Under the pieces are notes generated by a model. It saw nothing but the letters and a program-made list of their open reading frames with translations, was not told where the DNA came from and searched no databases. From DASPWV01 sp046727855 (lineage in GTDB: Bacteria; Acidobacteriota; Vicinamibacteria; Vicinamibacterales; UBA2999), in assembly GCA_046727855.1 (NCBI GenBank), contig JBKPDL010000050.1, positions 1 through 46,086 on the forward strand: a stretch of DNA of 46,086 nt. The letters run 5' to 3'. Both the position numbers and the translations under genes were made by a program. Shown here one piece after another: positions 32,751 to 40,043 of the stretch. Position 1 is the first letter of the stretch; every line of letters starts with the position of its first letter.

Positions 32751-33989
32751 ATGCGACACACAGCATTTTCGGCAATGTTTCTCGCCGCCTGTCTCTGGCT
32801 GGTCGCGCTACCCGTTTCGATCGACGGACAACGCGGCGGACAGGCGGTGCAGCTACCCGACGGCGCCGGCAAGGAGCTGGTGCAGGCAAACTGTGCGAAG
32901 TGTCACGGCCTCAATTTGATCACCAACTCGTGGGGCAACACGCGCCAGGGATGGCACGATCTCTTCGGCTCGATGATTGCCTTGCCGAAGGATCAGGCGG
33001 ACACCATCGCGCAATATCTCGCCACCAACTTTCCGGTCAAGCCCGCGCCCGAGGCTGTGGTCATTCCCGGACCGGTGAACGTGTCGATCAAGGAGTGGAT
33101 TGTTCCGTCACTGGGATCGCGTCCGCACGACCCGCTGTCCACCGCTGACGGGTCGCTGTGGTGGACGGGTCAATTCGCAAGCAAGTTGGGACGGCTCAAT
33201 CTTCGTACCGGCGACATGAAGGAGTTCCCGCTGCCCGACAACAGCGGGCCGCACGGCCTCACTGAAGACAAGGCGGGGAACATCTGGTTCACCGGCATCT
33301 CGGGCAATTACGTCGGCAAGCTCGATCCGAAGACCGGAGAGGTGAAGCAGTACCCGCTGCCGGAGGGCGCGCGCGGACCGCATACGCCGATTTTCGATCA
33401 GAAGGGCACGCTGTGGTTCACGATTCAATCGGGCATGGTTGGACGCCTCGATCCCGAGAGCGGTGAGATGAAAGTCGCGGCTCCACCGAGCAAGCCTACC
33501 TATCCCTACGGCATCGTCATCAATTCGAAGGGCGTGCCGTGGTACGTGGATTTCCGAGGCAACCGGCTGGCCAGCGTCGATCCCGTCACGATGGCGATAA
33601 AGGAATACGCGTTGCCGGCCGCAGAAGCACGCCCGCGCCGGATCGCAATCACGCCGGACGATGTCCTCTGGTACAGCGATTACGCGCGCGGCTATCTTGG
33701 CCGTCTCGATCCAACAACAGGCGCGGTGCGCGAGTGGCCTTCACCGGGCGGGCGCGAGTCGCAGCCATATGGCATCACGTCGGTGGGCAACATCATCTGG
33801 TACAGCGAATCGAGCGTCAGGCCCAACACGCTCGTGCGCTTCGATCCCCAGAGCGAAAAGTTTCAGACGTGGGTCATCCCGTCAGGCGGCGGCGTTGTGC
33901 GCAACATGATGGCGACCAAGAACGGCGATCTGGTGCTTGCGTGCAGCGGAGTCAACCGCGTCGCGTTGGTGGAAGTGAAAGGAAACTAA
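32751..33989 (+). CDS. Secreted cytochrome c - Vgb-like beta-propeller protein
   Basis: ATG 32751 opens a signal peptide (HTAFSAMFLAACLWLVALPV). Residues about 40-105 form a small c-type cytochrome domain with the haem motif CAKCH (QANCAKCHGL). The rest is a six-bladed propeller of the virginiamycin-B-lyase/SMP-30 style (NIWFTGISGNYVGKLDPKTG-EVKQYPLPEG; LWYSDYARGYLGRLDPTTGA), repeats of about 45 residues. Fusions of this type occur in acidobacteria near quinoprotein dehydrogenases, and one lies 0.7 kb downstream on the other strand. Function likely periplasmic electron transfer or lactone/sugar binding; enzymatic activity is unproven. Confidence 0.85.
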   Translation: MRHTAFSAMFLAACLWLVALPVSIDGQRGGQAVQLPDGAGKELVQANCAKCHGLNLITNSWGNTRQGWHDLFGSMIALPKDQADTIAQYLATNFPVKPAPEAVVIPGPVNVSIKEWIVPSLGSRPHDPLSTADGSLWWTGQFASKLGRLNLRTGDMKEFPLPDNSGPHGLTEDKAGNIWFTGISGNYVGKLDPKTGEVKQYPLPEGARGPHTPIFDQKGTLWFTIQSGMVGRLDPESGEMKVAAPPSKPTYPYGIVINSKGVPWYVDFRGNRLASVDPVTMAIKEYALPAAEARPRRIAITPDDVLWYSDYARGYLGRLDPTTGAVREWPSPGGRESQPYGITSVGNIIWYSESSVRPNTLVRFDPQSEKFQTWVIPSGGGVVRNMMATKNGDLVLACSGVNRVALVEVKGN

Positions 33990-33990
33990 A

Positions 33991-34115
33991 CAGCTGTCAG
34001 CTATCAGCCTCGGCTTTCAGCTGAACATCGTGCGTTTAGCTGAAAGCCGATCTGATCGCTGCCAGGTATCAGGCTTGGCCCTTACGAATGCCTGATACCT
34101 GACACCTGATACCTG
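33991..34115. repeat. Iterated GCTGTCAGC/CCTGATACC repeat, copy 2
   Basis: The stretch between the propeller gene and the next minus-strand gene consists of overlapping words: CAGCTGTCAGCTATCAGC, GGCTTTCAGCTGAACATC, TTAGCTGAAAGCCGATC, CAGGTATCAGGC and CCTGATACCTGACACCTGA. Related to 31561-31624. Many words are near-palindromic, so a structured RNA or a slippage-grown repeat is possible. Confidence 0.65.
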
Positions 34116-34117
34116 AG

Positions 34118-34489
34118 TTACGGACAGGTGGCAGAGACCATCTTCATCGCTGTGATCTTCATGTAGTGATCGGCCTTCGGCGGCGCAGGGGTCATCTTCT
34201 CTGCTTCCGCCGGCGGCACGGGAGTGCCTGTGATGTCGATCTTGTGACCGACATGCGGAGCCAGATTCGGTTCCGAAGAGACGATGCCGATCGTCTTCGG
34301 ACCTTTCTCCGCGGTGCTGTTTACGATAAACGTCTTGTCGGTAGTGCCCTTCGCGAGACAACCCGTCATGGTGTGCTCTTTCGCCGCGGGCTTGTCCGCC
34401 GGCTTCTCCTGCGGCTTGTCCTGTGCTGCGGCGATCGGCAGTGCCAAGGCGAATGCCGTCGTCACCGTACAAAGAATCAGACGCTTCAT
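34118..34489 (-). CDS. Small secreted hypothetical protein, 123 aa
   Basis: ATG 34489 is preceded by GGAGG with good spacing. The signal peptide (KRLILCTVTTAFALALPIAA) is followed by a Lys/Pro/Glu-rich linker (QDKPQEKPADKPAAKEHTM) and then a single domain: TMTGCLAKGTTDKTFIVNST ... GIVSSEPNLAPHVGHKIDIT- and a final HYMKITAMKMVSATCP, with Cys44-like and terminal Cys that could pair. The pattern is that of small exported OB-like proteins in this phylum, function unknown. Confidence 0.75.
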   Translation of the reverse strand: MKRLILCTVTTAFALALPIAAAQDKPQEKPADKPAAKEHTMTGCLAKGTTDKTFIVNSTAEKGPKTIGIVSSEPNLAPHVGHKIDITGTPVPPAEAEKMTPAPPKADHYMKITAMKMVSATCP

Positions 34490-34534
34490 GCGACCTCCTC
34501 CGGGGTAGGAGCGGAATGCTATCAAAAAAAAGAA

Positions 34535-34667
34535 CGGCGGACCTAAAGGTCCGCCGCTACATGAAAATGTGATGAGGTCCGCCGCTACACGAAAAGATGA
34601 GGTCAGCCGCGATCAACCTGACCTTTATATCCCTGAGGTTAATGTAGCGCGGACCTTCAGGTCCGCG
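34535..34667. repeat. REP-like palindrome cluster 2
   Basis: CGGCGGACCT / AGGTCCGCCG (34535-34544 and 34547-34556) is a 10-bp hairpin with a two-base loop, followed by CTACATGAAAATGTGATGAG, a second half-copy with GCTACACGAAAAG, and CGCGGACCT / AGGTCCGCG (34648-34656 and 34659-34667) at the end. Same core as 24399-24535. Lies between the 3' end of the PQQ gene and the start of the small secreted protein gene. Confidence 0.75.
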
Positions 34668-34671
34668 TCGG

Positions 34672-36858
34672 CTACTGTCCAGCTCGCTCCGTTGTCGTCT
34701 GCGATACCTGAGGCGCAGCGAACGCGATGTATTCACCGCTATATCCTGCGCCGCTGACCGCGACGATGATGTATTGACGGTTGTTGACGCTATAGGTCAT
34801 CGGCGAGCCGCTGATCGGCGCCGGCATGCGAACTTCGCCCACCTGCGCGCCAGTCTTCTTGTCATACGCGCGGAGGCTGGCGCCGCGAACGCCGTCACGC
34901 GTGGTGAACTGCGGATCGCCGACGACGACCAGCGTCTTGGTGATGAGCACGCCAACGCTGCCGCCCTGACCCGTTTTTCCGATGTCGAGACCCTTCAGCG
35001 CGGGGCTGTTGCGAACGTTATCGGGCGTGTCGCCGTGCGGCACCTGGAAGATCAGATCGCCCTTGTTCACGTCGATCGCCGACAGCACGCCGTAAGGCGG
35101 TTTGACGATCGGGAGACCTTCGAGACCCTTGGTCAAGGCGGCGCGTCCGCTTGCACCAGGGAACTGCGTGGCCGGCGCCACCGCTCCGCCACGGCCCGCA
35201 CCGCCGCCGGCGGCTGCTCCGCCACGTCCGCCGCCCTCACCTCCACGACCCGCTCGCGGCAAGCCGTAGTCGGGCTCGGCCTCCCAGCGCGGAATCATGT
35301 TCTTGTTGTTCGGATTTTCCGGACTGACCGCGTGGAACTCTTCCTCGTCGTACTTGCCGACCGTTACTGCGGAGTTGCCGGCCTGCGAGTAGAAGATCCC
35401 GGTTTCCGGATCGAACCCGGCGCCGGGCCAGTTGGTGCCACCGCTCGTGTTGGCGATGTTGATCGCGCCAAGCAGCTTGGAGCCCGGTCCAACTGGAGGC
35501 ACGTACGGCGTTGGCTCCCAGCGGAACAATTTCAGATTCTCGAGCGCCTGCTTGCGCAACTCCGGGGTGAAGTCGACCAGGTCGTTCTCTGTGATGTGCG
35601 TCCGCGCGTACGCCGGAGGCTTGCTCGGGATCGGCTGCGTCTTGGCAGTCTTCTCGAACGGCAAGTCGGGACCAGCTTGCGGCACCGGGCTTTCCGGCAT
35701 CGGCCAGATCGGTTGCCCGGTGATGCGGTCGAACACGTAGAGCCATCCCTGCTTCGAGGGCACCGCCACAACCTTGCGAGGCTTGCCGTCGATGGTGACG
35801 TCCATGAGCAGCGGCGCCGACGACATGTCGTGATCCCACAGTGGGTGATGCACGAACTGGAAATGCCACTTGCGCTTGCCGGTCTTCAAGTCGACGGCGA
35901 CGAGGCTTTCGGCAAAGAGGTTGTCGCCGGGACGGTTGCCGCCGTACTCGTCGATGGTTGGTGTTTCAACCGGGAGATACACCAGGCCCGCGTCAGGATC
36001 GACCGTTATCTGTGTCCAGACACCGTTGTTGCCAGTGCGCTCCCACGATCCGTTCTCCCATGTCTCGTTACCGAACTCGCCAGGGTAGGGAATGGTGTTG
36101 AAGCGCCAGATCTGTTTGCCATTGCGAACGTCGAAGGCGCGCACGAGGCCTTTGGCATTGGTGGCGTAGCGATAGCCGAGGCCCTCGAACATCGACGATC
36201 CGACAATCACCATGTCGTTGACGACGGTCGGTGTGGAGTGCAGGCCGATTTCACCCTTCTCGAGATCGATCTGCTTGTCCTTGCCGATCAGGACGCCGAC
36301 CTTGAGGTCGACCATGCCGTTGGTGCCGAACGACGGAATCGGCTGACCGGTTTTCGCGTTGAGCGAAACCAGGCGATAGCCGGTGGTCACGTAGATGACG
36401 CGATCGTCGCCTTTGCCGTCGGTCCAGTATGAAAGGCCACGGCCGGAGAGCTGACGCGGCGCCCATCGCGTGGCGCGTTCGCCCTCGTCCATGCTGTACA
36501 TCCACTTCTGCTCGCCGGTGCGGGCATCGAGCGCGACGACGGCGCGGCGTGTGCCGGCGGTCGCGTAGATCATGCCCTTGACCATGAGCGGCGTGCCTTC
36601 GAGTTTTGTCTCAGGGCGGGGGCCGAGATTGTCTGTCTTGAACCGCCAGGCGACTTCGAGCTTGCTGAAGTTGCCTGCGTTGATCTGCTCCAACGGCGAA
36701 TACTTACTGCCGCGCAGATCCGCGGTATACATCGGCCACTCGCCGTTTTTGGTACTCGGCATACCGGTCGCCTGGCCCGAAAGGCGAGGCGTGAACCAGG
36801 CGAGACCCGCGACGAGCAGCGCCACCGCCGGCACGACACGAAATGCGATGCGCTTCAT
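34672..36858 (-). CDS. PQQ-dependent dehydrogenase (quinoprotein beta-propeller)
   Basis: A 728-residue periplasmic protein; ATG 36858 has AGGAG 7-8 bases upstream. A signal peptide (MKRIAFRVVPAVALLVAGLA) precedes an eight-bladed quinoprotein propeller: NGEWPMYTADLRGSKYSPLE at the start, repeated VALDARTGEQKW-type blades (VYLPVETPTIDEY; WHFQFVHHPLWDHDMSSAPL, a motif of membrane-type glucose/alcohol dehydrogenases). A Gly/Ala/Arg-rich linker lies near residue 560 (RAGRGGEGGGRGGAAAGGG). No haem-binding CxxCH, so electrons must go to a separate cytochrome. Substrate could be an alcohol or sugar; the family is wide. Confidence 0.9.
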   Translation of the reverse strand: MKRIAFRVVPAVALLVAGLAWFTPRLSGQATGMPSTKNGEWPMYTADLRGSKYSPLEQINAGNFSKLEVAWRFKTDNLGPRPETKLEGTPLMVKGMIYATAGTRRAVVALDARTGEQKWMYSMDEGERATRWAPRQLSGRGLSYWTDGKGDDRVIYVTTGYRLVSLNAKTGQPIPSFGTNGMVDLKVGVLIGKDKQIDLEKGEIGLHSTPTVVNDMVIVGSSMFEGLGYRYATNAKGLVRAFDVRNGKQIWRFNTIPYPGEFGNETWENGSWERTGNNGVWTQITVDPDAGLVYLPVETPTIDEYGGNRPGDNLFAESLVAVDLKTGKRKWHFQFVHHPLWDHDMSSAPLLMDVTIDGKPRKVVAVPSKQGWLYVFDRITGQPIWPMPESPVPQAGPDLPFEKTAKTQPIPSKPPAYARTHITENDLVDFTPELRKQALENLKLFRWEPTPYVPPVGPGSKLLGAINIANTSGGTNWPGAGFDPETGIFYSQAGNSAVTVGKYDEEEFHAVSPENPNNKNMIPRWEAEPDYGLPRAGRGGEGGGRGGAAAGGGAGRGGAVAPATQFPGASGRAALTKGLEGLPIVKPPYGVLSAIDVNKGDLIFQVPHGDTPDNVRNSPALKGLDIGKTGQGGSVGVLITKTLVVVGDPQFTTRDGVRGASLRAYDKKTGAQVGEVRMPAPISGSPMTYSVNNRQYIIVAVSGAGYSGEYIAFAAPQVSQTTTERAGQ

Positions 36859-37119
36859 CCTTTTACTCCTGCAGAAATCTGGCAAAGGCAACATCTTGAC
36901 GGCTCACCCCGCCGGAGACAGTCGCTCATCATAGCGCGGACCGCGCTCCCGGCAGAGTTGAATGTTTTTCGAATCTGTCATCAATTGTAACCGGGTCGCT
37001 CTCACGCGCGCGGATGGGTTCTTCACGAGAGTGCTTACGTGGGGTCCTCACAGCTGTTCACTTGCGTTCCTGGCGTACGTTCCCACGTGGTCCACGAAGG
37101 TTCATGACTGAGCTTCCGC
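36859..37119. other. Intergenic, no gene seen
   Basis: About 260 bases between the asparaginase stop and the PQQ gene start. No repeat or clear promoter recognised beyond the ribosome binding site of the latter. Confidence 0.35.
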
Positions 37120-38184
37120 TCAATACTCGCTGAAAATGCGCTGAATCTCCTCGCGGCTCTTTGTTTTCGTCAACGCCAGCATCAAGAGAATGCGCGCTTT
37201 GACCGGCATGTGATCTTCGGCCGCGATGGTGAACTGGCGGCGAAGCAGCTGGTCCTCAGTTGGTTGGAAATTCGGCATTGCGCCTCGCGCCGGCGATGGT
37301 GCGATCCGGCCGGCGCCGGTGCGGGTGCCGGAGACGATGAAGACACCTTTCGATGCCGCGTAGCTCAAACCTTCGTTCTGCGTCCCGCTCGTTCCGCCTG
37401 CGCCGGCGCCCGCAATCACGATGCCCTTCGCGCCGGCGTCGACGGCGGACTTGATCAGATCGCCCGGCGCGCTCTGGTACACCATGAAGACGTCCACGCG
37501 CGGCAGCTCCTTGATGTGGGCAACGTCGAACTCGCTCTTCGCGGTGTGGCGCTGGAGGAGCTGTCGAAAGAACACCACACGGTCCGTGTCGATGACGCCG
37601 AGCAGTCCGTGGGTCCGGCTTTGAAACGTCTGCAGCCGATGTGCGTCGGTTTTGCTGACGTCGCGCGCGGAGTTGATTTCGTCGTTGAGGACGACGAGCA
37701 CACCTTTGTCGCGTGCCGCCGGCGTGGCCGCCACACGCACCGCCTCGAGCAGGTTTGCAGGCCCTTCGTACCCAATGGTGCTGGCGTTTCGCATGGCGCC
37801 CACCAGCACCACAGGCCTGGCGTCGCGGACGGTGAGATGGAGAAAGAAGGCTGTTTCCTCGAGCGTGTCGGTGCCGCTTGTCACCACCACACCGGCAAGC
37901 TGCTTGTCGCTGGCAAAGAGCTCGTTGATGCGGCGGGCGAGCTGCAGCCACTGCATGACCGTGAGCTCGGTGCTGGCGACATTGGAAAATTGTTCGGAAG
38001 TCACGTGCGCGACGCGCTCGGCGCCCGGAATGGTGCGAAGCAGATCGTCCGCAGTCAGCCGTCCGCCGTCTCGGTTGGAGATGGTGCCGCCTGTAGCGAT
38101 GAAATGCACATGCGGGAGAGAAGTCTGTGCGAACGCCGCGGTCGTCCAAAGAAGTGAAAAAAGGGCGAACGCGGCGCGTGTCAT
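37120..38184 (-). CDS. Exported type II L-asparaginase
   Basis: A 354-residue periplasmic amidohydrolase. Signal peptide at the start (AAFALFSLLWTTAAFAQ). Both active-site threonines are in their usual context: ATGGTI (T31-T34) and VVVTSGTDTLEETAFF (T105 in TSGTD), with the AMR-NASTIGYEGPANL and DEINSARDVSKTDAHRLQTF segments and ITG-type GTSGTQNEGL near the C-terminus. Converts asparagine (and often glutamine) to the acid plus ammonia, probably scavenging nitrogen. Its start overlaps the stop of the upstream 70-residue protein in ATGA (38181-38184), so the two are translated together. Confidence 0.9.
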   Translation of the reverse strand: MTRAAFALFSLLWTTAAFAQTSLPHVHFIATGGTISNRDGGRLTADDLLRTIPGAERVAHVTSEQFSNVASTELTVMQWLQLARRINELFASDKQLAGVVVTSGTDTLEETAFFLHLTVRDARPVVLVGAMRNASTIGYEGPANLLEAVRVAATPAARDKGVLVVLNDEINSARDVSKTDAHRLQTFQSRTHGLLGVIDTDRVVFFRQLLQRHTAKSEFDVAHIKELPRVDVFMVYQSAPGDLIKSAVDAGAKGIVIAGAGAGGTSGTQNEGLSYAASKGVFIVSGTRTGAGRIAPSPARGAMPNFQPTEDQLLRRQFTIAAEDHMPVKARILLMLALTKTKSREEIQRIFSEY

Positions 38185-38393
38185 TTTCTGCTGCAGCCGT
38201 TATACACCAGCGCCAGCCAACGGCTCAGCTCGCGCGCCGCGTCTTCGGGCGTGGGGCCGTAAAACGGCATCAACGCGGTCGGCATCCCGGGCAGCCGCGC
38301 AATTTGCGCGCTCCAGCGGCTCTCGGTGATCGGGCGGACCTCGATCAAATATGTCCGTCCGGCGATATGTTCTTCGTAGCGATGGACGTTCAC
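38181..38393 (-). CDS. Small hypothetical protein coupled to asparaginase, 70 aa
   Basis: Starts at GTG 38393 with GGGAG upstream; a longer frame to 38573 has no signal and poor composition. The product (MNVHRYEEHIAGRTYLIEVR ... ALVYNGCSRK) looks like a HicB-type or TTHA-like beta-alpha fold: strand-strand (GRTYLIEVRPITESRWSAQI) followed by a helix (PTPEDAARELSRWLALVY). Stop and asparaginase start overlap (ATGA). No HicA-like toxin accompanies it, so a toxin-antitoxin role is not supported; it may instead modulate the enzyme. Confidence 0.65.
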   Translation of the reverse strand: MNVHRYEEHIAGRTYLIEVRPITESRWSAQIARLPGMPTALMPFYGPTPEDAARELSRWLALVYNGCSRK

Positions 38394-38621
38394 GTTTGCG
38401 GGCTCCCGGCGCCTTACCCGACACCGAACGGCCGAGAATGTCGCACGGTTGTTACGACCCCCGCAAGCGAAGGACGGCGCGAAAACACAAGCGCGGAACG
38501 GTGGGGCATACAGTTTTGGCGCAGTCCGGCGGTGAATTTTTTTTTCGTGTCCAAGGATCCACAGCGTTTCCACTTTTCATCCACAGGTTTTCAACACTCC
38601 GCGTCACCGTCGCATACACGC

Positions 38622-38650
38622 TTGACGCTGACTGGATGGGCTACTACCCT
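38622..38650 (+). promoter_or_regulatory. Putative sigma-70 promoter of the addBA operon
   Basis: TTGACG (38622-38627) and TACCCT (38645-38650) are 17 bases apart and match -35/-10 boxes. The expected transcription start lies only a few bases before ATG 38661, so the mRNA may be nearly leaderless, which fits the lack of a ribosome binding site before that ATG. Confidence 0.4.
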
Positions 38651-38660
38651 GACTAATCAA

Positions 38661-40043
38661 ATGAAGGTGCTCGTCCTGACGCTGCTCTTGCTGCTGCCCT
38701 CGTTAGCGCAGGCGCAGGAGGCATCGCCGCTGTATCGCGTGTTTCTCGCGGATGGCACCGCGCTTTCGAGCTTTGGTGAGTGGGCGCGCGTGGACGACTG
38801 CGTGATCTTTTCACTACCGGTGACCGCCGGCAACAATCCCGATCAACTGCATCTCGTTTCGCTTCCGGCAGCCCGTGTCGACTGGCGGCGGACGGAGCAG
38901 TACGCTGACGCCGTTCGCGCCCGTCGCTATGCCGCCGACCGTGGCGAAGAAGAATTTGCCCGTCTCAGCGCCGACGTCGCACGCATTGTCAACGAGGTCG
39001 CGCTGGTGAAAGACCCGACCGAGCGTCTGGTGTTCGCCGAGCGCGCCCGCCGATCGCTCGCCGATTGGCCCGGTAAGCACTACGGTTATCGCGCGAAAGA
39101 CGTGCACCAGATGGTCGGCGTGCTCGACGAGGTGATCGGAGGACTGCGCGCGGCCGCGGGTCTTGGCCAGTTCGATCTCGCATTGACCGCTACCACGATG
39201 CCACCCCCACCGCCAGAGACTGTGCTCGCGCCGCCGGATCACAAAGAGATCGTGGAGCAGTTGCTGGCGGCCGCAACCCTGGTGAGCACTCCGGCAGAAA
39301 AGGTATCGTTGCTGCAAACCGTTCTCGGTGTGCTGGACCGCGCCGTCCAGCTGCTGCCGGAGGCGTGGGCTGCCACTGTTCGCTCGACGGCGCTCGCCGC
39401 GATTGCCGAGGAACGCAAGATCGATGTGGCGTACACGCGCCTGCGCGAAACCACGTTGACGTCTGCCGCCAGGTTTGCCTCGCGTGCAGATATCCGATCG
39501 CTCGAGCGGCTGCGCCTGGGCGTAAAGGTGCAGGACGGTCAATTGGGGCGCCGCCGGCCCGACGAAATGAGTGCGCTCGCGGCGGCGATCGACGTGCATC
39601 TCGAGGCCGCTCATCGGCTTCGTCTTGCGCAGGATCAGTGGATGCTGCGACTGGATCGCCTCCGCGCCTACCAGCGCGCCGCGAGCGCGTCGGTGACCGT
39701 GTTGACGCGTGCGCAGTCAGGGCTAGACGACATTCGTGCGCTCGCGGGCCCACCGCCGCTGCGGCTGCGTACGCTGGTGGAGGCGCTCGGGCGCGAGAGT
39801 CGCATTCTTTCGCGCATCGACCCGCCAGCCGAGCTCGCCGCGATCCACGCGCTGTTTCGCAGCGCCGGCGAGCTGGCCTTGAACGCCGCGCAATTGCGCC
39901 TCGACGCGGTGGCCGCTGCTGATCTCGAGCTCGCGCGCCGCGCTTCGTCTGCCGCGGCCGGCGCGATCATGCTGCTGACACGAGCGCGAGCCGATCTCGA
40001 CGCCGCAATGCGGCCGCCTTTGGCATCGGCATCGGCGCAGTGA
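38661..40043 (+). CDS. Secreted hypothetical protein, 460 aa, first gene of the addBA unit
   Basis: ATG 38661 opens a signal peptide (MKVLVLTLLLLLPSLAQAQ). The mature protein is mostly alpha-helical: a first beta section (YRVFLADGTALSSFGEWARV-DDCVIFSLPV) is followed by long Ala/Arg/Leu-rich helices (EEFARLSADVARIVNEVALV; SLLQTVLGVLDRAVQLLPEA) with coiled-coil character. I recognise no family. Its stop overlaps the GTG of the AddB-like gene in GTGA (40040-40043), so it is translated with the recombination genes although its signal peptide sends it out of the cytoplasm. Function unknown. Confidence 0.75.
   Translation: MKVLVLTLLLLLPSLAQAQEASPLYRVFLADGTALSSFGEWARVDDCVIFSLPVTAGNNPDQLHLVSLPAARVDWRRTEQYADAVRARRYAADRGEEEFARLSADVARIVNEVALVKDPTERLVFAERARRSLADWPGKHYGYRAKDVHQMVGVLDEVIGGLRAAAGLGQFDLALTATTMPPPPPETVLAPPDHKEIVEQLLAAATLVSTPAEKVSLLQTVLGVLDRAVQLLPEAWAATVRSTALAAIAEERKIDVAYTRLRETTLTSAARFASRADIRSLERLRLGVKVQDGQLGRRRPDEMSALAAAIDVHLEAAHRLRLAQDQWMLRLDRLRAYQRAASASVTVLTRAQSGLDDIRALAGPPPLRLRTLVEALGRESRILSRIDPPAELAAIHALFRSAGELALNAAQLRLDAVAAADLELARRASSAAAGAIMLLTRARADLDAAMRPPLASASAQ

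Noticed and set aside
34774..36432. 552-codon plus-strand open frame opposite the PQQ dehydrogenase
   Set aside because: Composition (Arg/His/Val/Asp) is that of an antisense shadow, and the minus strand encodes a full propeller protein.
38181..38393. HicB antitoxin
   Set aside because: The fold may be similar, but no HicA-like toxin gene adjoins it and it is coupled to asparaginase instead.
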